Source: Bacteroides sp.
GTDB lineage: Bacteria; Bacteroidota; Bacteroidia; Bacteroidales; Bacteroidaceae
Assembly (NCBI GenBank): GCA_017471925.1
Contig: JAFURM010000013.1
Span: 1-64,000 of the forward strand
Length of the DNA stretch: 64,000 nucleotides
Reading direction: 5' to 3'
Numbering within the stretch: position 1 is the stretch's first letter; each line of letters begins with the position of its first letter. A model generated the notes under the pieces. It was not told the DNA's origin. It saw nothing but the letters and a program-made list of their open reading frames with translations, and made no database searches. Positions 46,258 to 53,975 of the stretch are shown in pieces. A program made the position numbers and the translations under genes.

Positions 46258-46277
46258 AATAATTTGTTATACATTTG
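46247..46277 (+). promoter_or_regulatory. promoter of the DUF2795 gene
   Basis: GTTG (46247-46250), a 19-bp spacer and TACATTTG (46270-46277), overlapping the end of the adenosyltransferase gene. Confidence 0.65.
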
Positions 46278-46327
46278 CCGAAAATTTCTAAAGGACTTAA
46301 TACTTACATTTTAATACTGACGAGAAT

Positions 46328-46549
46328 ATGTATTGGACACTGGAATTGGCTTCCAAGTTGGAAGATGCTCCTTGGCCGGCAACCAAGGATGAGTTGATTG
46401 ATTATGCCATGCGCTCGGGTGCTCCACTTGAAGTCATTGAGAACTTGCAGGAGATGGAGGACGAAGGCGAGATTTATGAAAGCATTGAAGATATCTGGCC
46501 CGACTACCCCAGCAAGGACGACTTCTTTTTCGACGAAGAGGAATATTGA
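46328..46549 (+). CDS. DUF2795 domain protein
   Basis: A 73-residue acidic protein: MYWTLELASKLEDAPWPATKDELIDYA and so on, with ENLQEMEDEGEIYESIEDIWPDYP. DUF2795 is a small helical domain of unknown function. The isoelectric point is clearly low (many Asp and Glu, ending FFFDEEEY). It has its own promoter and a terminator, so it is a separate unit. Confidence 0.87.
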   Translation: MYWTLELASKLEDAPWPATKDELIDYAMRSGAPLEVIENLQEMEDEGEIYESIEDIWPDYPSKDDFFFDEEEY

Positions 46550-46586
46550 GCGTCTTTTTCAGGAGAAGAGCCAATCAATAGAAAAG

Positions 46587-46618
46587 GTGGGTGGACAGAC
46601 TGTCCATCCACTCTTTTT
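46587..46618 (+). terminator. terminator of the DUF2795 gene
   Basis: GTGGGTGGACAG and CTGTCCATCCAC form a near-perfect 12-bp inverted repeat with a minimal loop, followed by TCTTTTT. It sits in the convergent gap before copA. Confidence 0.8.
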
Positions 46619-46691
46619 ATATAGGGGTGAGGCATGCCGAAAGTAAAGAGGATATGCATGACACGCTAACGCCGCTTTGGTATCAACCCGT

Positions 46692-48902
46692 TCATTTGAA
46701 CCTCTTGATACGCAGGCTGTTGGTCACCACGCTGACGCTGCTGAAGGCCATGGCTGCGCCGGCTATCATGGGGTTCAGCAGGAAACCGTTCAGGGGATAG
46801 AGCAGTCCGGCGGCAACGGGTATGCCGATGAGGTTGTAGATAAAGGCCCAGAAGAGGTTCTGACGGATGGTGCGCACGGTGAGGCGTGAGAGGCGCAGGG
46901 CTTCGGCTATCTTGTTCAGGTCGGAGGAGATGATGGTCATCTGGGCCACGTCCATAGCGATGTCGCAGCCGCTCCCCATGGCGATGCTGAGGTCGGCCCG
47001 TGCCAGGGCGGCACTGTCGTTGATGCCGTCACCTACCATCGCCACCTTATGTCCTTTCCCCTGCAGCCAGGCGATGTAGCCAGCCTTTTCATCGGGCATC
47101 ATCCGGGCCTCGTAATGGCTGATGCCGGCCAGTCGGGCCGTGTGGGCCGCACTCTCCGGACTGTCACCTGTCAGCATGATGACCGTTATCCCTTCCTGTC
47201 TTAACCGTTCCACGGCCTGTGCGCTGCCTGCCTTCAGCCTGTCGCTGATGCCTGCCACGGCGAGTGCCCTTGTGCGGTCGGCAAAGTAGATGATGCTCTT
47301 GCCCTCTGCCGCCATTTCCTCCGCTTCCTGCTTCAGGTCCGGGGCGATGGTGACACCCTGTGCTGCCAGTAGCGGTTCGTTGCCGGCATAGTAGAGCGTG
47401 CCGTCTATGCACCCCTTGATGCCCCGGCCCGTCAGGCTCTCTATCTCTTTGGCCTCCACCTCCTTGCATGTTGCCAAGTGGCGACAGATGGCTTCGGCCA
47501 GCGGGTGTTCGGAATGTTTCTCCAGCGTATAGAACAGGTCGGGAGAGGGCGTGGCCGAGGCCGTCCACACCAGTCGCTCCACGACGGGATGCCCTTCGGT
47601 CAGTGTGCCGGTCTTGTCCACCACTATGGTATCCACCTGTCGGGCCACTTCGATGCTCTCCGCATCCTTTATCAGTATTCCCTTTTCGGCCCCTTTGCCG
47701 ATGCCCACCATGATGGCGGTAGGCGTGGCCAGTCCCAGGGCACACGGGCAGGCGATGATGAGCACCGTGACTAACGCCAGCAGGCCGTGGGTGAGTCCGT
47801 TGGCATCGTCTAACCATAGCCACAGGCCGAATGAGAGCAGGGCAATGCCCATGATGGTCGGAACGAATATGGCCGCAATCCTGTCCACCAGCTGTTGTAC
47901 GGGTGCCTTGCTGCCTTGTGCCTCCTGCACCAGGCGTATGATGTGGTCCAGGCGTGTCTCGCCGCTCACCTGCTCGGCCCGTAGGCGGAAACTTCCCCGC
48001 TGGTTGATGGTGCCGGCATAGACTCTGCTGCCAGGTCCCTTCGCCACGGCCACCGGCTCGCCGCTCATCATGCTCTCGTCCACATAGCTGCTGCCTTGGG
48101 TGACGATGCCGTCCACGGCTATCCGCTCGCCCGGCCTGATGAGGAGCAGGTCGCCTCGCCGCAAAGCCTTGATCTCCCTTACCGCCTCGTCGCCCGAGGA
48201 CAACAGCACGGTGACGCTGCGGGGCTGCAGTCCCATCAGTCGCTTGATGGCCGTGGTGGTGGCCCCCTTGGCACGCGCCTCTAACAGACGTCCCAACAGG
48301 ATGAAGGCAATGATGACGCTCGATGCCTCAAAGTAAACGTGGGGCGTGATGCCGCGTGACAGCCAGAACTCCGGCCACAACAGGTTGAAGAGGCTGAAGA
48401 GATAGGCGATGCCCGTACTGCAGGCCACGAGGGTGTCCATGTTGGCCCCGCCATGCTTCAACTGCCGCCATGCGTTGATGAAGAACCCGCGTCCCAGCCA
48501 GAAGACCACTGGTGTAGCCAGGAGGCACATCGCCCCATTGGCCCAGGGCCGGTGCATGAAGCCCATGCCGATGACGGCTACGGGCAGGGCGAGGAGAATG
48601 GCCCACACGGTGCGGAAGCGCAGGTCGCGGAACGCTTGCCGCTGCTGCTCCTCGGCTGTGTCTGCCGCTGTCTCTGTCGCTTCGGGCGAAGCGATGATAA
48701 GTCCGAAACCTATCTTCTGCAACGCCTCCTGCAGGGCTTCGGGCGTGCAGACTGTGTCGTCATACTCCACGGTGGCGGTGGCTGCGGCCAGGTTTACGGC
48801 TGCGTGCAGTACGCCTGCCTGCCGCGTCAGCGTCTTCTCCACCCGTGCGGAACAGGCCGCACAGCTCATCCCCGTTACGGGAAAGGTCTCCTGTCTGCTC
48901 AT
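46692..48902 (-). CDS. copA: copper-type heavy-metal P1B-ATPase
   Basis: The 736-residue inner-membrane pump has one N-terminal metal-binding domain (GMSCAACSARVEKT, residues about 9-22), the transmembrane metal site CPCALGLATP, the phosphorylation motif VDKTGTLTEG, the HP motif SEHPLAEAI and the hinge MVGDGINDSAALA. CPC together with the GMxCxxC domain points to Cu(I) export. It lies 18 bp after birA and is likely the last gene of a yraN-birA-copA run. No copper regulator or chaperone gene is adjacent. Confidence 0.93.
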   Translation of the reverse strand: MSRQETFPVTGMSCAACSARVEKTLTRQAGVLHAAVNLAAATATVEYDDTVCTPEALQEALQKIGFGLIIASPEATETAADTAEEQQRQAFRDLRFRTVWAILLALPVAVIGMGFMHRPWANGAMCLLATPVVFWLGRGFFINAWRQLKHGGANMDTLVACSTGIAYLFSLFNLLWPEFWLSRGITPHVYFEASSVIIAFILLGRLLEARAKGATTTAIKRLMGLQPRSVTVLLSSGDEAVREIKALRRGDLLLIRPGERIAVDGIVTQGSSYVDESMMSGEPVAVAKGPGSRVYAGTINQRGSFRLRAEQVSGETRLDHIIRLVQEAQGSKAPVQQLVDRIAAIFVPTIMGIALLSFGLWLWLDDANGLTHGLLALVTVLIIACPCALGLATPTAIMVGIGKGAEKGILIKDAESIEVARQVDTIVVDKTGTLTEGHPVVERLVWTASATPSPDLFYTLEKHSEHPLAEAICRHLATCKEVEAKEIESLTGRGIKGCIDGTLYYAGNEPLLAAQGVTIAPDLKQEAEEMAAEGKSIIYFADRTRALAVAGISDRLKAGSAQAVERLRQEGITVIMLTGDSPESAAHTARLAGISHYEARMMPDEKAGYIAWLQGKGHKVAMVGDGINDSAALARADLSIAMGSGCDIAMDVAQMTIISSDLNKIAEALRLSRLTVRTIRQNLFWAFIYNLIGIPVAAGLLYPLNGFLLNPMIAGAAMAFSSVSVVTNSLRIKRFK

Positions 48903-48920
48903 GATTGTCGGTGTGAAAGG

Positions 48921-49685
48921 TTACAGTACATATTGCACCTCCTTGAAGAGGTATTCCCGTTCCCGTCCGTTCTCGTCTTCCAGTACGAAGCGTCCGTCCG
49001 GCTCCACCCGCAGCAGTCGTGCCTGGAACAGGCCGTCGGCATCCCGGTAGGTGTGGTAGCCCCGTCTGCGGAAGAGGGAGCGGGCATAGCGTGCATTGAT
49101 GTCGGTCTCAAAGCTTGCCGGCTCCTCCAGGCGCAGGGCGTTGTAGTAGACGGCCATGCGTTCCATGATGCCGGCCAGTATCTGCTTGCGGTCGTGCTCC
49201 CGTCCGGTAATCAGCCTCAGGGAGGTGGGGTTGGGCGCATTGCTCACGAAGCGTTCCTGATTGATGTTCAGCCCTATACCCACAATGCTGCGTGCCAGGC
49301 AGCCTTGGCTCAGGTCGTTCTCTATCAGGATGCCGCATATCTTCTTCTCCTGCCAGTAGATGTCGTTGGGCCACTTGATGCTCACGTCGGCGATGTGCTG
49401 CTCCAGTTCTTCCTTGATGGCGAGCGAGACGATTTGTGAGAGGATGAACTGTCGGCGTGCGGGCAGGAAACGCGGATAGCACACGAAGCTGAAGAGCAGG
49501 TTCTTGCCCGCCTCGGCTTCCCATGAGTTGCCGCGTTGCCCCTTGCCGGCCGTCTGGTGGTCGGCTACGACGGTGGTCAGTTCGGTCACTTCGCTCTTCA
49601 GGTCGTGACACAGTGAGAGCAGGAAGCGGTTGGTACTGTCGGTCTCGTTGATTTCGATGATGGGGGGTAGGGATGAGGGTATCAT
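48921..49685 (-). CDS. birA: biotin-[acetyl-CoA-carboxylase] ligase
   Basis: The 254-residue cytosolic ligase makes biotinyl-5'-AMP and attaches biotin to the carrier lysine. Motifs are TDSTNRFLL, the GKGQRGNSWEA biotin-binding loop (GRGRxGRxW type) and SIKWPNDIYWQEKKICGIL. There is no N-terminal DNA-binding domain, so it is not a repressor. The gap to yraN is 24 bp. Confidence 0.94.
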   Translation of the reverse strand: MIPSSLPPIIEINETDSTNRFLLSLCHDLKSEVTELTTVVADHQTAGKGQRGNSWEAEAGKNLLFSFVCYPRFLPARRQFILSQIVSLAIKEELEQHIADVSIKWPNDIYWQEKKICGILIENDLSQGCLARSIVGIGLNINQERFVSNAPNPTSLRLITGREHDRKQILAGIMERMAVYYNALRLEEPASFETDINARYARSLFRRRGYHTYRDADGLFQARLLRVEPDGRFVLEDENGREREYLFKEVQYVL

Positions 49686-49709
49686 AAGCGATGGATAGGG
49701 GGAATGGAG

Positions 49710-50075
49710 TTAAAACATCGGGGGATAGAAGGCGTCGCGGATATGTTCCAGGTGCAGGTGGTCCGCAGAGCCGGTGGCCGTGATGATGTCGAACCTCACG
49801 GGGGCGTCAATGGCATGCTGCTTGATGTAGGCATCGGCCGCCCTGACGATGCGTCTTATTTTCAGAGCGTTCACCGCCTCTTCAGGTTCCTGGTATTCGG
49901 TAGTGGTGCGGGTCTTCACCTCTACGATGACCAGCTCGCCCTCCTTGGCGGCCACGATGTCTATCTCTAAGTGTCCCTTCCGCCAGTTGCGCTCGCGGAT
50001 GAGGTAGCCGTTACGTTCCAGGTAGGCAACGGCGGCATCTTCGCCTTTTTGCCCTAATGTATGCTGTTCTGCCAT
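49710..50075 (-). CDS. YraN family (UPF0102) nuclease-fold protein
   Basis: Read from ATG 50075 the protein has 121 residues, beginning MAEQHTLGQKGEDAAVAYLE. The restriction-endonuclease-like core is visible as EIDIVAAKEGELVIVEVKTR (D-x-n-ExK). The physiological role of this widespread family is uncertain. A promoter box at 50096-50103 supports this start over 50192. Confidence 0.9.
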   Translation of the reverse strand: MAEQHTLGQKGEDAAVAYLERNGYLIRERNWRKGHLEIDIVAAKEGELVIVEVKTRTTTEYQEPEEAVNALKIRRIVRAADAYIKQHAIDAPVRFDIITATGSADHLHLEHIRDAFYPPMF

Positions 50076-50095
50076 CTTTTTTCTTACTTTGAGGA

Positions 50096-50103
50096 CAAAA
50101 ATA
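50096..50103 (-). promoter_or_regulatory. -7 box of yraN promoter
   Basis: TATTTTTG on the minus strand, 21 bp before the yraN start, divergent from the promoter at 50116-50145. Confidence 0.5.
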
Positions 50104-50115
50104 CGCTTTTTCTGC

Positions 50116-50145
50116 TTTGAAATTACAGAAGTAAGACTAAATTTG
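50116..50145 (+). promoter_or_regulatory. promoter of the small RHH-like gene
   Basis: TTTG (50116-50119), an 18-bp spacer and TAAATTTG (50138-50145). Transcription would start near 50152, only about 2 nt before ATG 50154. Confidence 0.65.
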
Positions 50146-50153
50146 CAGAAAAT

Positions 50154-50387
50154 ATGAGAAAGCGAGATAAGGCGTGTGCCAAGACACCACACGAAGAACC
50201 CCGACGCCGTCAGCGCATGGTGTGCCTGATGAGCGATGACGAGCAGCGTATCGTAGACCGTTATCTGGAGAAATACAAGATAACGAACAAGTCACGCTGG
50301 TTAAGAGAAACTGTGTTGATGTTCATCCATCGCAACATGGAAGAGGACTATCCCACGCTCTTCGGCGAACACGACATGCGCCGCTGA
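50154..50387 (+). CDS. small ribbon-helix-helix-like protein
   Basis: A 77-residue protein with a basic N-terminal tail (MRKRDKACAK, PRRRQR) and a predicted strand-helix-helix unit (VCLMSDDEQRIVDRYLEKYK, then NKSRWLRETVLMFIH). This pattern resembles MobC and other RHH DNA-binding proteins. No DNA-binding target is known. It lies before tadA on the same strand (a gap of about 60 bp to the chosen tadA start). Confidence 0.65.
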   Translation: MRKRDKACAKTPHEEPRRRQRMVCLMSDDEQRIVDRYLEKYKITNKSRWLRETVLMFIHRNMEEDYPTLFGEHDMRR

Positions 50388-50449
50388 CCCGTCGCTGTGC
50401 GCTTCGCCCTTATCCGACAATGATTCCGCTTCTTCAAACGACGATTCCC

Positions 50450-50881
50450 ATGACCGACAACGACTACATGAAGCAGGCACTCGCCGAGGCACGCAAGGCT
50501 GCCGAGCGGGGCGAGGTGCCCGTAGGTGCAGTGGTGGTGTGCCGCGACCGCATCATTGCCCGTGCCCATAACCTGACCGAGACGCTGACCGACGTGACGG
50601 CCCATGCCGAGATGCAGGCCATCACCTCGGCCGCATCCATGCTGGGCGGCAAGTACTTGAACGAGTGTACCCTCTATGTAACCGTGGAGCCGTGCGTGAT
50701 GTGTGCCGGTGCCATAGCCTGGGCACAGATGGGGCGGCTGGTCTTTGGGGCCGATGACGAGAAGCGCGGCTATCAGCGCTACGCCCCGCAGGCACTCCAT
50801 CCCAAGACCGTCGTGGTGCGTGGAGTCCTGGCCGACGAATGTGCCCGCCTGATGAAGGAGTTCTTTGCGGCCAAGCGTTAG
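50450..50881 (+). CDS. tadA: tRNA-specific adenosine deaminase (nucleoside deaminase)
   Basis: Read from ATG 50450 (MTDNDYMKQAL) the protein has 143 residues. The zinc site and catalytic Glu are in THAEMQAI-type sequence (His52, Glu54) and PCVMCAGAI (Cys82, Cys85). It converts A34 to inosine in tRNA-Arg(ACG). Guanine or cytosine deaminases share the fold, so the exact substrate is inferred. An upstream ATG at 50420 is possible. Confidence 0.87.
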   Translation: MTDNDYMKQALAEARKAAERGEVPVGAVVVCRDRIIARAHNLTETLTDVTAHAEMQAITSAASMLGGKYLNECTLYVTVEPCVMCAGAIAWAQMGRLVFGADDEKRGYQRYAPQALHPKTVVVRGVLADECARLMKEFFAAKR

Positions 50882-50889
50882 GACGCGTT

Positions 50890-50958
50890 GGGCTTCGCGC
50901 CTATAGGGCGTGGGTTGTTATATATATAAGGTGTAGGGCTTCGCGTCTATAACGCGTT
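50890..50958. repeat. intergenic 23-bp-period repeat, three units
   Basis: Units start at 50890, 50913 and 50936. Units 1 and 3 share GGGCTTCGCG(C/T)CTATA; unit 2 is diverged and carries the palindrome TTATATATATAA (50918-50929). It lies between the convergent tadA and the transglutaminase-like gene. An AT-only block in the middle is also present in the array at 28732. Confidence 0.6.
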
Positions 50959-50966
50959 TCGGCAGG

Positions 50967-52076
50967 CTACTTGTAGAACAGCGCCCCGCGCCTGTTGGCA
51001 GGCGTGGCATAGTAACGGTCCAGGAACTCCTTCTGCCTTTCGATTTTCTCCATGCTCTTGGTCTGATGCCCGGCCAGCTGCCGGCACATCTCCCTGATGT
51101 CCTCGCGTGTGGCTTCCCGAGCCATCTCCAGTTTCTCCATGCAGCTCTTCATGCACTGCTCGGCCTGTGCCACCATCCGGCGGGTCTCCTCTTCACTCTT
51201 CTCGGGCTTGAACTGCCGGTTGCGGTAGTCCACGAAAGCATTCAGCAGGTCGATGCCCCGATTGAACTCCTCCTGCGCCTGCATGAAGAGACGCACCCGT
51301 GCATTGTCGTCCATGATGGCATTGGCCTCTTCCAAACGCTCCAGCTCATTGGTCACCAACTCGTTGGGAATACCGTTCCGGCACATGCGCTCATAGGCGG
51401 CCCGGAGCCTCTCGTCCAGGGGCAGCCGGGCGTGGTGCAGGGTGGTGGTGCGTATGGCTTCGGCTATGGCGGCGGTAGGCGGGGTGACCTCCACCCGTTG
51501 TCCGTCAAAGGCTTCATAGGTGACCGGCCGTTGCAGGCATTGCCACAAGGGGTCGAAAGGCATGTAGTCCTTTATCCATGCCTCGGGTGTCTGTCGGTAG
51601 TGTTTCCGCTGGGGCAGGCGGGTGAATACCCCGTTCTGCACGTGGCCGGCATCCAGCATGGGGTCGTAGAAGTAGATGCCCTCGGCCAGCCACACACACC
51701 AGTCGTGCTTGAGGGTGCGCCCGGCATTGCGGGCATATCCCTGGATGTGGAAGACGCCGGAGACTCCGGCCTTCTCGGCCAGCAGTTTGAAGAGCAGGGC
51801 GAAGCCGCTGTTGCGTCCTTGCCGTTCATAGAAGACGCCTTCGGCCAGCAGGTGCTCCTCGCCGTAGCGGATGAAGGTGTCTTCATTCGTGCTGGTGTCA
51901 TAGGCAATGTGGCGGGTCATCCAGTCATAGATGGCTCCCAAACGGTCATCCGGTCGCTCATACTGCTGCCTGATGCGCGTGGCCAGTTCCTCCAACGTCT
52001 CGTCCGTGGCCGGCTGTTGCGCGGCCGATGGCAGGAAGAATAGGACAGACAGTATCAGGACATACAGACGCTTCAT
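50967..52076 (-). CDS. exported transglutaminase-fold protein lacking the catalytic Cys
   Basis: Read from ATG 52076 (MKRLYVLILSVLFFLPSAAQ, a signal peptide) the protein has 369 residues. Residues about 45-145 match a transglutaminase-like (Kyp-type) core: IYDWMTRHIAYDT, GRNSGFALLFKLLAEKAGV, HDWCVW (His124) and YFYDPML (Asp138). The position of the nucleophile Cys, expected in G-x-C-x-G-x-A, is Asn89, so catalysis as a peptidase or transglutaminase is unlikely. The C-terminal half is charged and helical. It is last in a psd-pssA-DUF4834 run. Confidence 0.7.
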   Translation of the reverse strand: MKRLYVLILSVLFFLPSAAQQPATDETLEELATRIRQQYERPDDRLGAIYDWMTRHIAYDTSTNEDTFIRYGEEHLLAEGVFYERQGRNSGFALLFKLLAEKAGVSGVFHIQGYARNAGRTLKHDWCVWLAEGIYFYDPMLDAGHVQNGVFTRLPQRKHYRQTPEAWIKDYMPFDPLWQCLQRPVTYEAFDGQRVEVTPPTAAIAEAIRTTTLHHARLPLDERLRAAYERMCRNGIPNELVTNELERLEEANAIMDDNARVRLFMQAQEEFNRGIDLLNAFVDYRNRQFKPEKSEEETRRMVAQAEQCMKSCMEKLEMAREATREDIREMCRQLAGHQTKSMEKIERQKEFLDRYYATPANRRGALFYK

Positions 52077-52089
52077 GCTTTGCTCCTCC

Positions 52090-52332
52090 TCACTCCTTGA
52101 TTTCCTCAAACTCCACATACTCCCCTTCGTCCTTGTCGAATATCTTCTTGCGTCCGGTGACGGTGGTGCCCGTGCCGGCAGGGCGGTCCTGCATCGTGGG
52201 GCCGTCGGAGTAGGTGCGGGCAGAGGCATCCCTCTTTCCGAAAAGGGCGCGGACCACTGTGCCGATGATGCCTGCCCCGATGAGGAGCAGAACCATAATC
52301 AGAATGAACAGGAAGCCGAGTAGGTGGAGCAT
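52090..52332 (-). CDS. DUF4834 small membrane protein
   Basis: An 80-residue protein with one N-terminal membrane helix (LLGFLFILIMVLLLIGAGII) and a short hydrophilic tail with KKIFDKDEGEYVEFEEI. This matches the DUF4834 family found next to pssA/psd in Bacteroidales. It is 13 bp before the next gene. Function unknown. Confidence 0.8.
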   Translation of the reverse strand: MLHLLGFLFILIMVLLLIGAGIIGTVVRALFGKRDASARTYSDGPTMQDRPAGTGTTVTGRKKIFDKDEGEYVEFEEIKE

Positions 52333-52395
52333 AATGGAACGGTTTGGGTGGCCTGCCCGTGCAGACCGTGAAACAATAGGGGAAGGAGGGTGGCC

Positions 52396-53103
52396 CTACT
52401 TTTGCTTACGGGTGAGCAACGAGAGCAGGATGTACCACACGATGACGGCCGCGAATCCGCTGATGCGGAGGCAGAGCAGCAAGGGAATACAGACGGCCAG
52501 GAAGAGGAAACTCACCTTGTTGTCCCTCCATGACAGACTCTTGAACTTTAGCGAGAACATGGGTATCTCGCTCACGAGCAGCCACGAAGAGAGCAGCACC
52601 GGCACCAACAGCAGCAAGGGATGGAGCGCACCCGATGCCATCCACTGGTGATGGCCGGCAACGAGTGAGGCCCAGAACAGCGCATTGGCCGGTACGGGCA
52701 GGCCGATGAACGAGGTGGTCTGTCGGCTGTCGTTATTGAACTTGGCCAGTCGCAAGGCAGAGAACACCGCGATGAGGAAAGCGGCATAGGGGAGCCAGCT
52801 GCCGAGGCAGGCCATTGCCCCATGGAAAGGCATCTCCCTGTAGAGCGAGAAGACAATCAGGGCGGGAGCCACGCCGAAGCTGACATCGTCGGCCAGCGAG
52901 TCGAGGTCCTTGCCGATGATGGAGTGGGCGTTCAGGGCACGTGCGGCCAGTCCGTCGAAGAAGTCAAAGGCCGCACTAAGGATGATGAATGCGAGTGCCA
53001 GGTCATACCTGGCCTCGAAAGCCATGACGCAAGCCACGCCGCCCGAAAAGAGATTCAGGCAGGTCAGCGTGTTGGGGATATGGCGGGTAATACAGTTTGC
53101 CAT
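52396..53103 (-). CDS. pssA: CDP-diacylglycerol-serine O-phosphatidyltransferase
   Basis: The 235-residue polytopic membrane enzyme makes phosphatidylserine. The CDP-alcohol phosphotransferase signature is complete: DGLAAR, then G and D...D in GKDLDSLADD. It begins 12 bp after psd, so the two steps of phosphatidylethanolamine synthesis are adjacent and cotranscribed. Confidence 0.94.
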   Translation of the reverse strand: MANCITRHIPNTLTCLNLFSGGVACVMAFEARYDLALAFIILSAAFDFFDGLAARALNAHSIIGKDLDSLADDVSFGVAPALIVFSLYREMPFHGAMACLGSWLPYAAFLIAVFSALRLAKFNNDSRQTTSFIGLPVPANALFWASLVAGHHQWMASGALHPLLLLVPVLLSSWLLVSEIPMFSLKFKSLSWRDNKVSFLFLAVCIPLLLCLRISGFAAVIVWYILLSLLTRKQK

Positions 53104-53115
53104 GATGATAAAGGG

Positions 53116-53805
53116 TTAGTTGAGTTTGGCAATCACGGTCTGGTTGCCTGTTGTTGCTTCTCCCATCTTGACCAGCACCTCGGTGCCCAGGGGGAGGTAG
53201 ACATCGACGCGCGAGCCGAACTTGATAAAGCCCATGTGCTCGTCGATATAACACTCTTCGCCCGGCTCGGCATAGGTCACGATGCGTCGCGCCATGGCGC
53301 CGGCAATCTGACGTGCCATCACCTCCACGCCTTCGGGCGTTTCAATGACCACCATGGACCGCTCGTTGTCGGTGCTGGCCTTGGGCAGCCAGGCCTTCAT
53401 GAACTTGCCGTTCTGGTGGTCCACCTTCTTCACCACGCCATCCACGGGATACCAGTTGGCATGCACGTTCACCAGGCTCATGAAGATGGATATCATCAGG
53501 CGACGGTCGTGGAAGTATTCGTTCTCGTCCACCTCTTCAATGACCACAATCTTGCCGTCGGCAGGCGCCACCACAATCTTCTCGGTCTCCTGGCCGAAGA
53601 GACGGATGGGACAACGGAAGAAGTTGACCAGGATGCCATACACGATGAGGCTGGCAACGGCCACGATATAGAAAGGCAACCTGCAGTGGGGCAGGGCGAA
53701 ATAGAGCGCGGAATTAAGGACCAGCAACAGCAGGAAACCGCCTATCAGTGTGTGTGTTCCTTCACGGTGTATGCGTATCTTCTTTAGTTTCTTTAGTCGG
53801 CTCAT
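53116..53805 (-). CDS. psd: phosphatidylserine decarboxylase
   Basis: The 229-residue pyruvoyl enzyme converts phosphatidylserine to phosphatidylethanolamine. It has two N-terminal membrane helices, [12 protein letters not shown], and the self-cleavage site with Gly-Ser in [13 protein letters not shown]. It is of the short (PSD-A-like) type. It is first in the psd-pssA run and diverges from dnaE. Confidence 0.94.
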   Translation of the reverse strand: MSRLKKLKKIRIHREGTHTLIGGFLLLLVLNSALYFALPHCRLPFYIVAVASLIVYGILVNFFRCPIRLFGQETEKIVVAPADGKIVVIEEVDENEYFHDRRLMISIFMSLVNVHANWYPVDGVVKKVDHQNGKFMKAWLPKASTDNERSMVVIETPEGVEVMARQIAGAMARRIVTYAEPGEECYIDEHMGFIKFGSRVDVYLPLGTEVLVKMGEATTGNQTVIAKLN

Positions 53806-53916
53806 GGGGTTATCTTTATATCTTTAGCATAAAATTATCTGCAAAAATAGATTTATTTTGAGAATCAAGCAAGTATTTGCCGATGTAAATACGCCTGTTG
53901 ATAACTTTTCGGCAAA

Positions 53917-53924
53917 TATCTTTG
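53917..53924 (+). promoter_or_regulatory. -7 box of dnaE promoter
   Basis: TATCTTTG, a perfect TAnnTTTG, with transcription expected near 53931. This favours ATG 53976 as the start. The -33 region is poor. Confidence 0.55.
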
Positions 53925-53975
53925 TGGGCTGTGTCAATGATTGTACCTTTAGCCTCTCAAATCAAAAAATGGATT

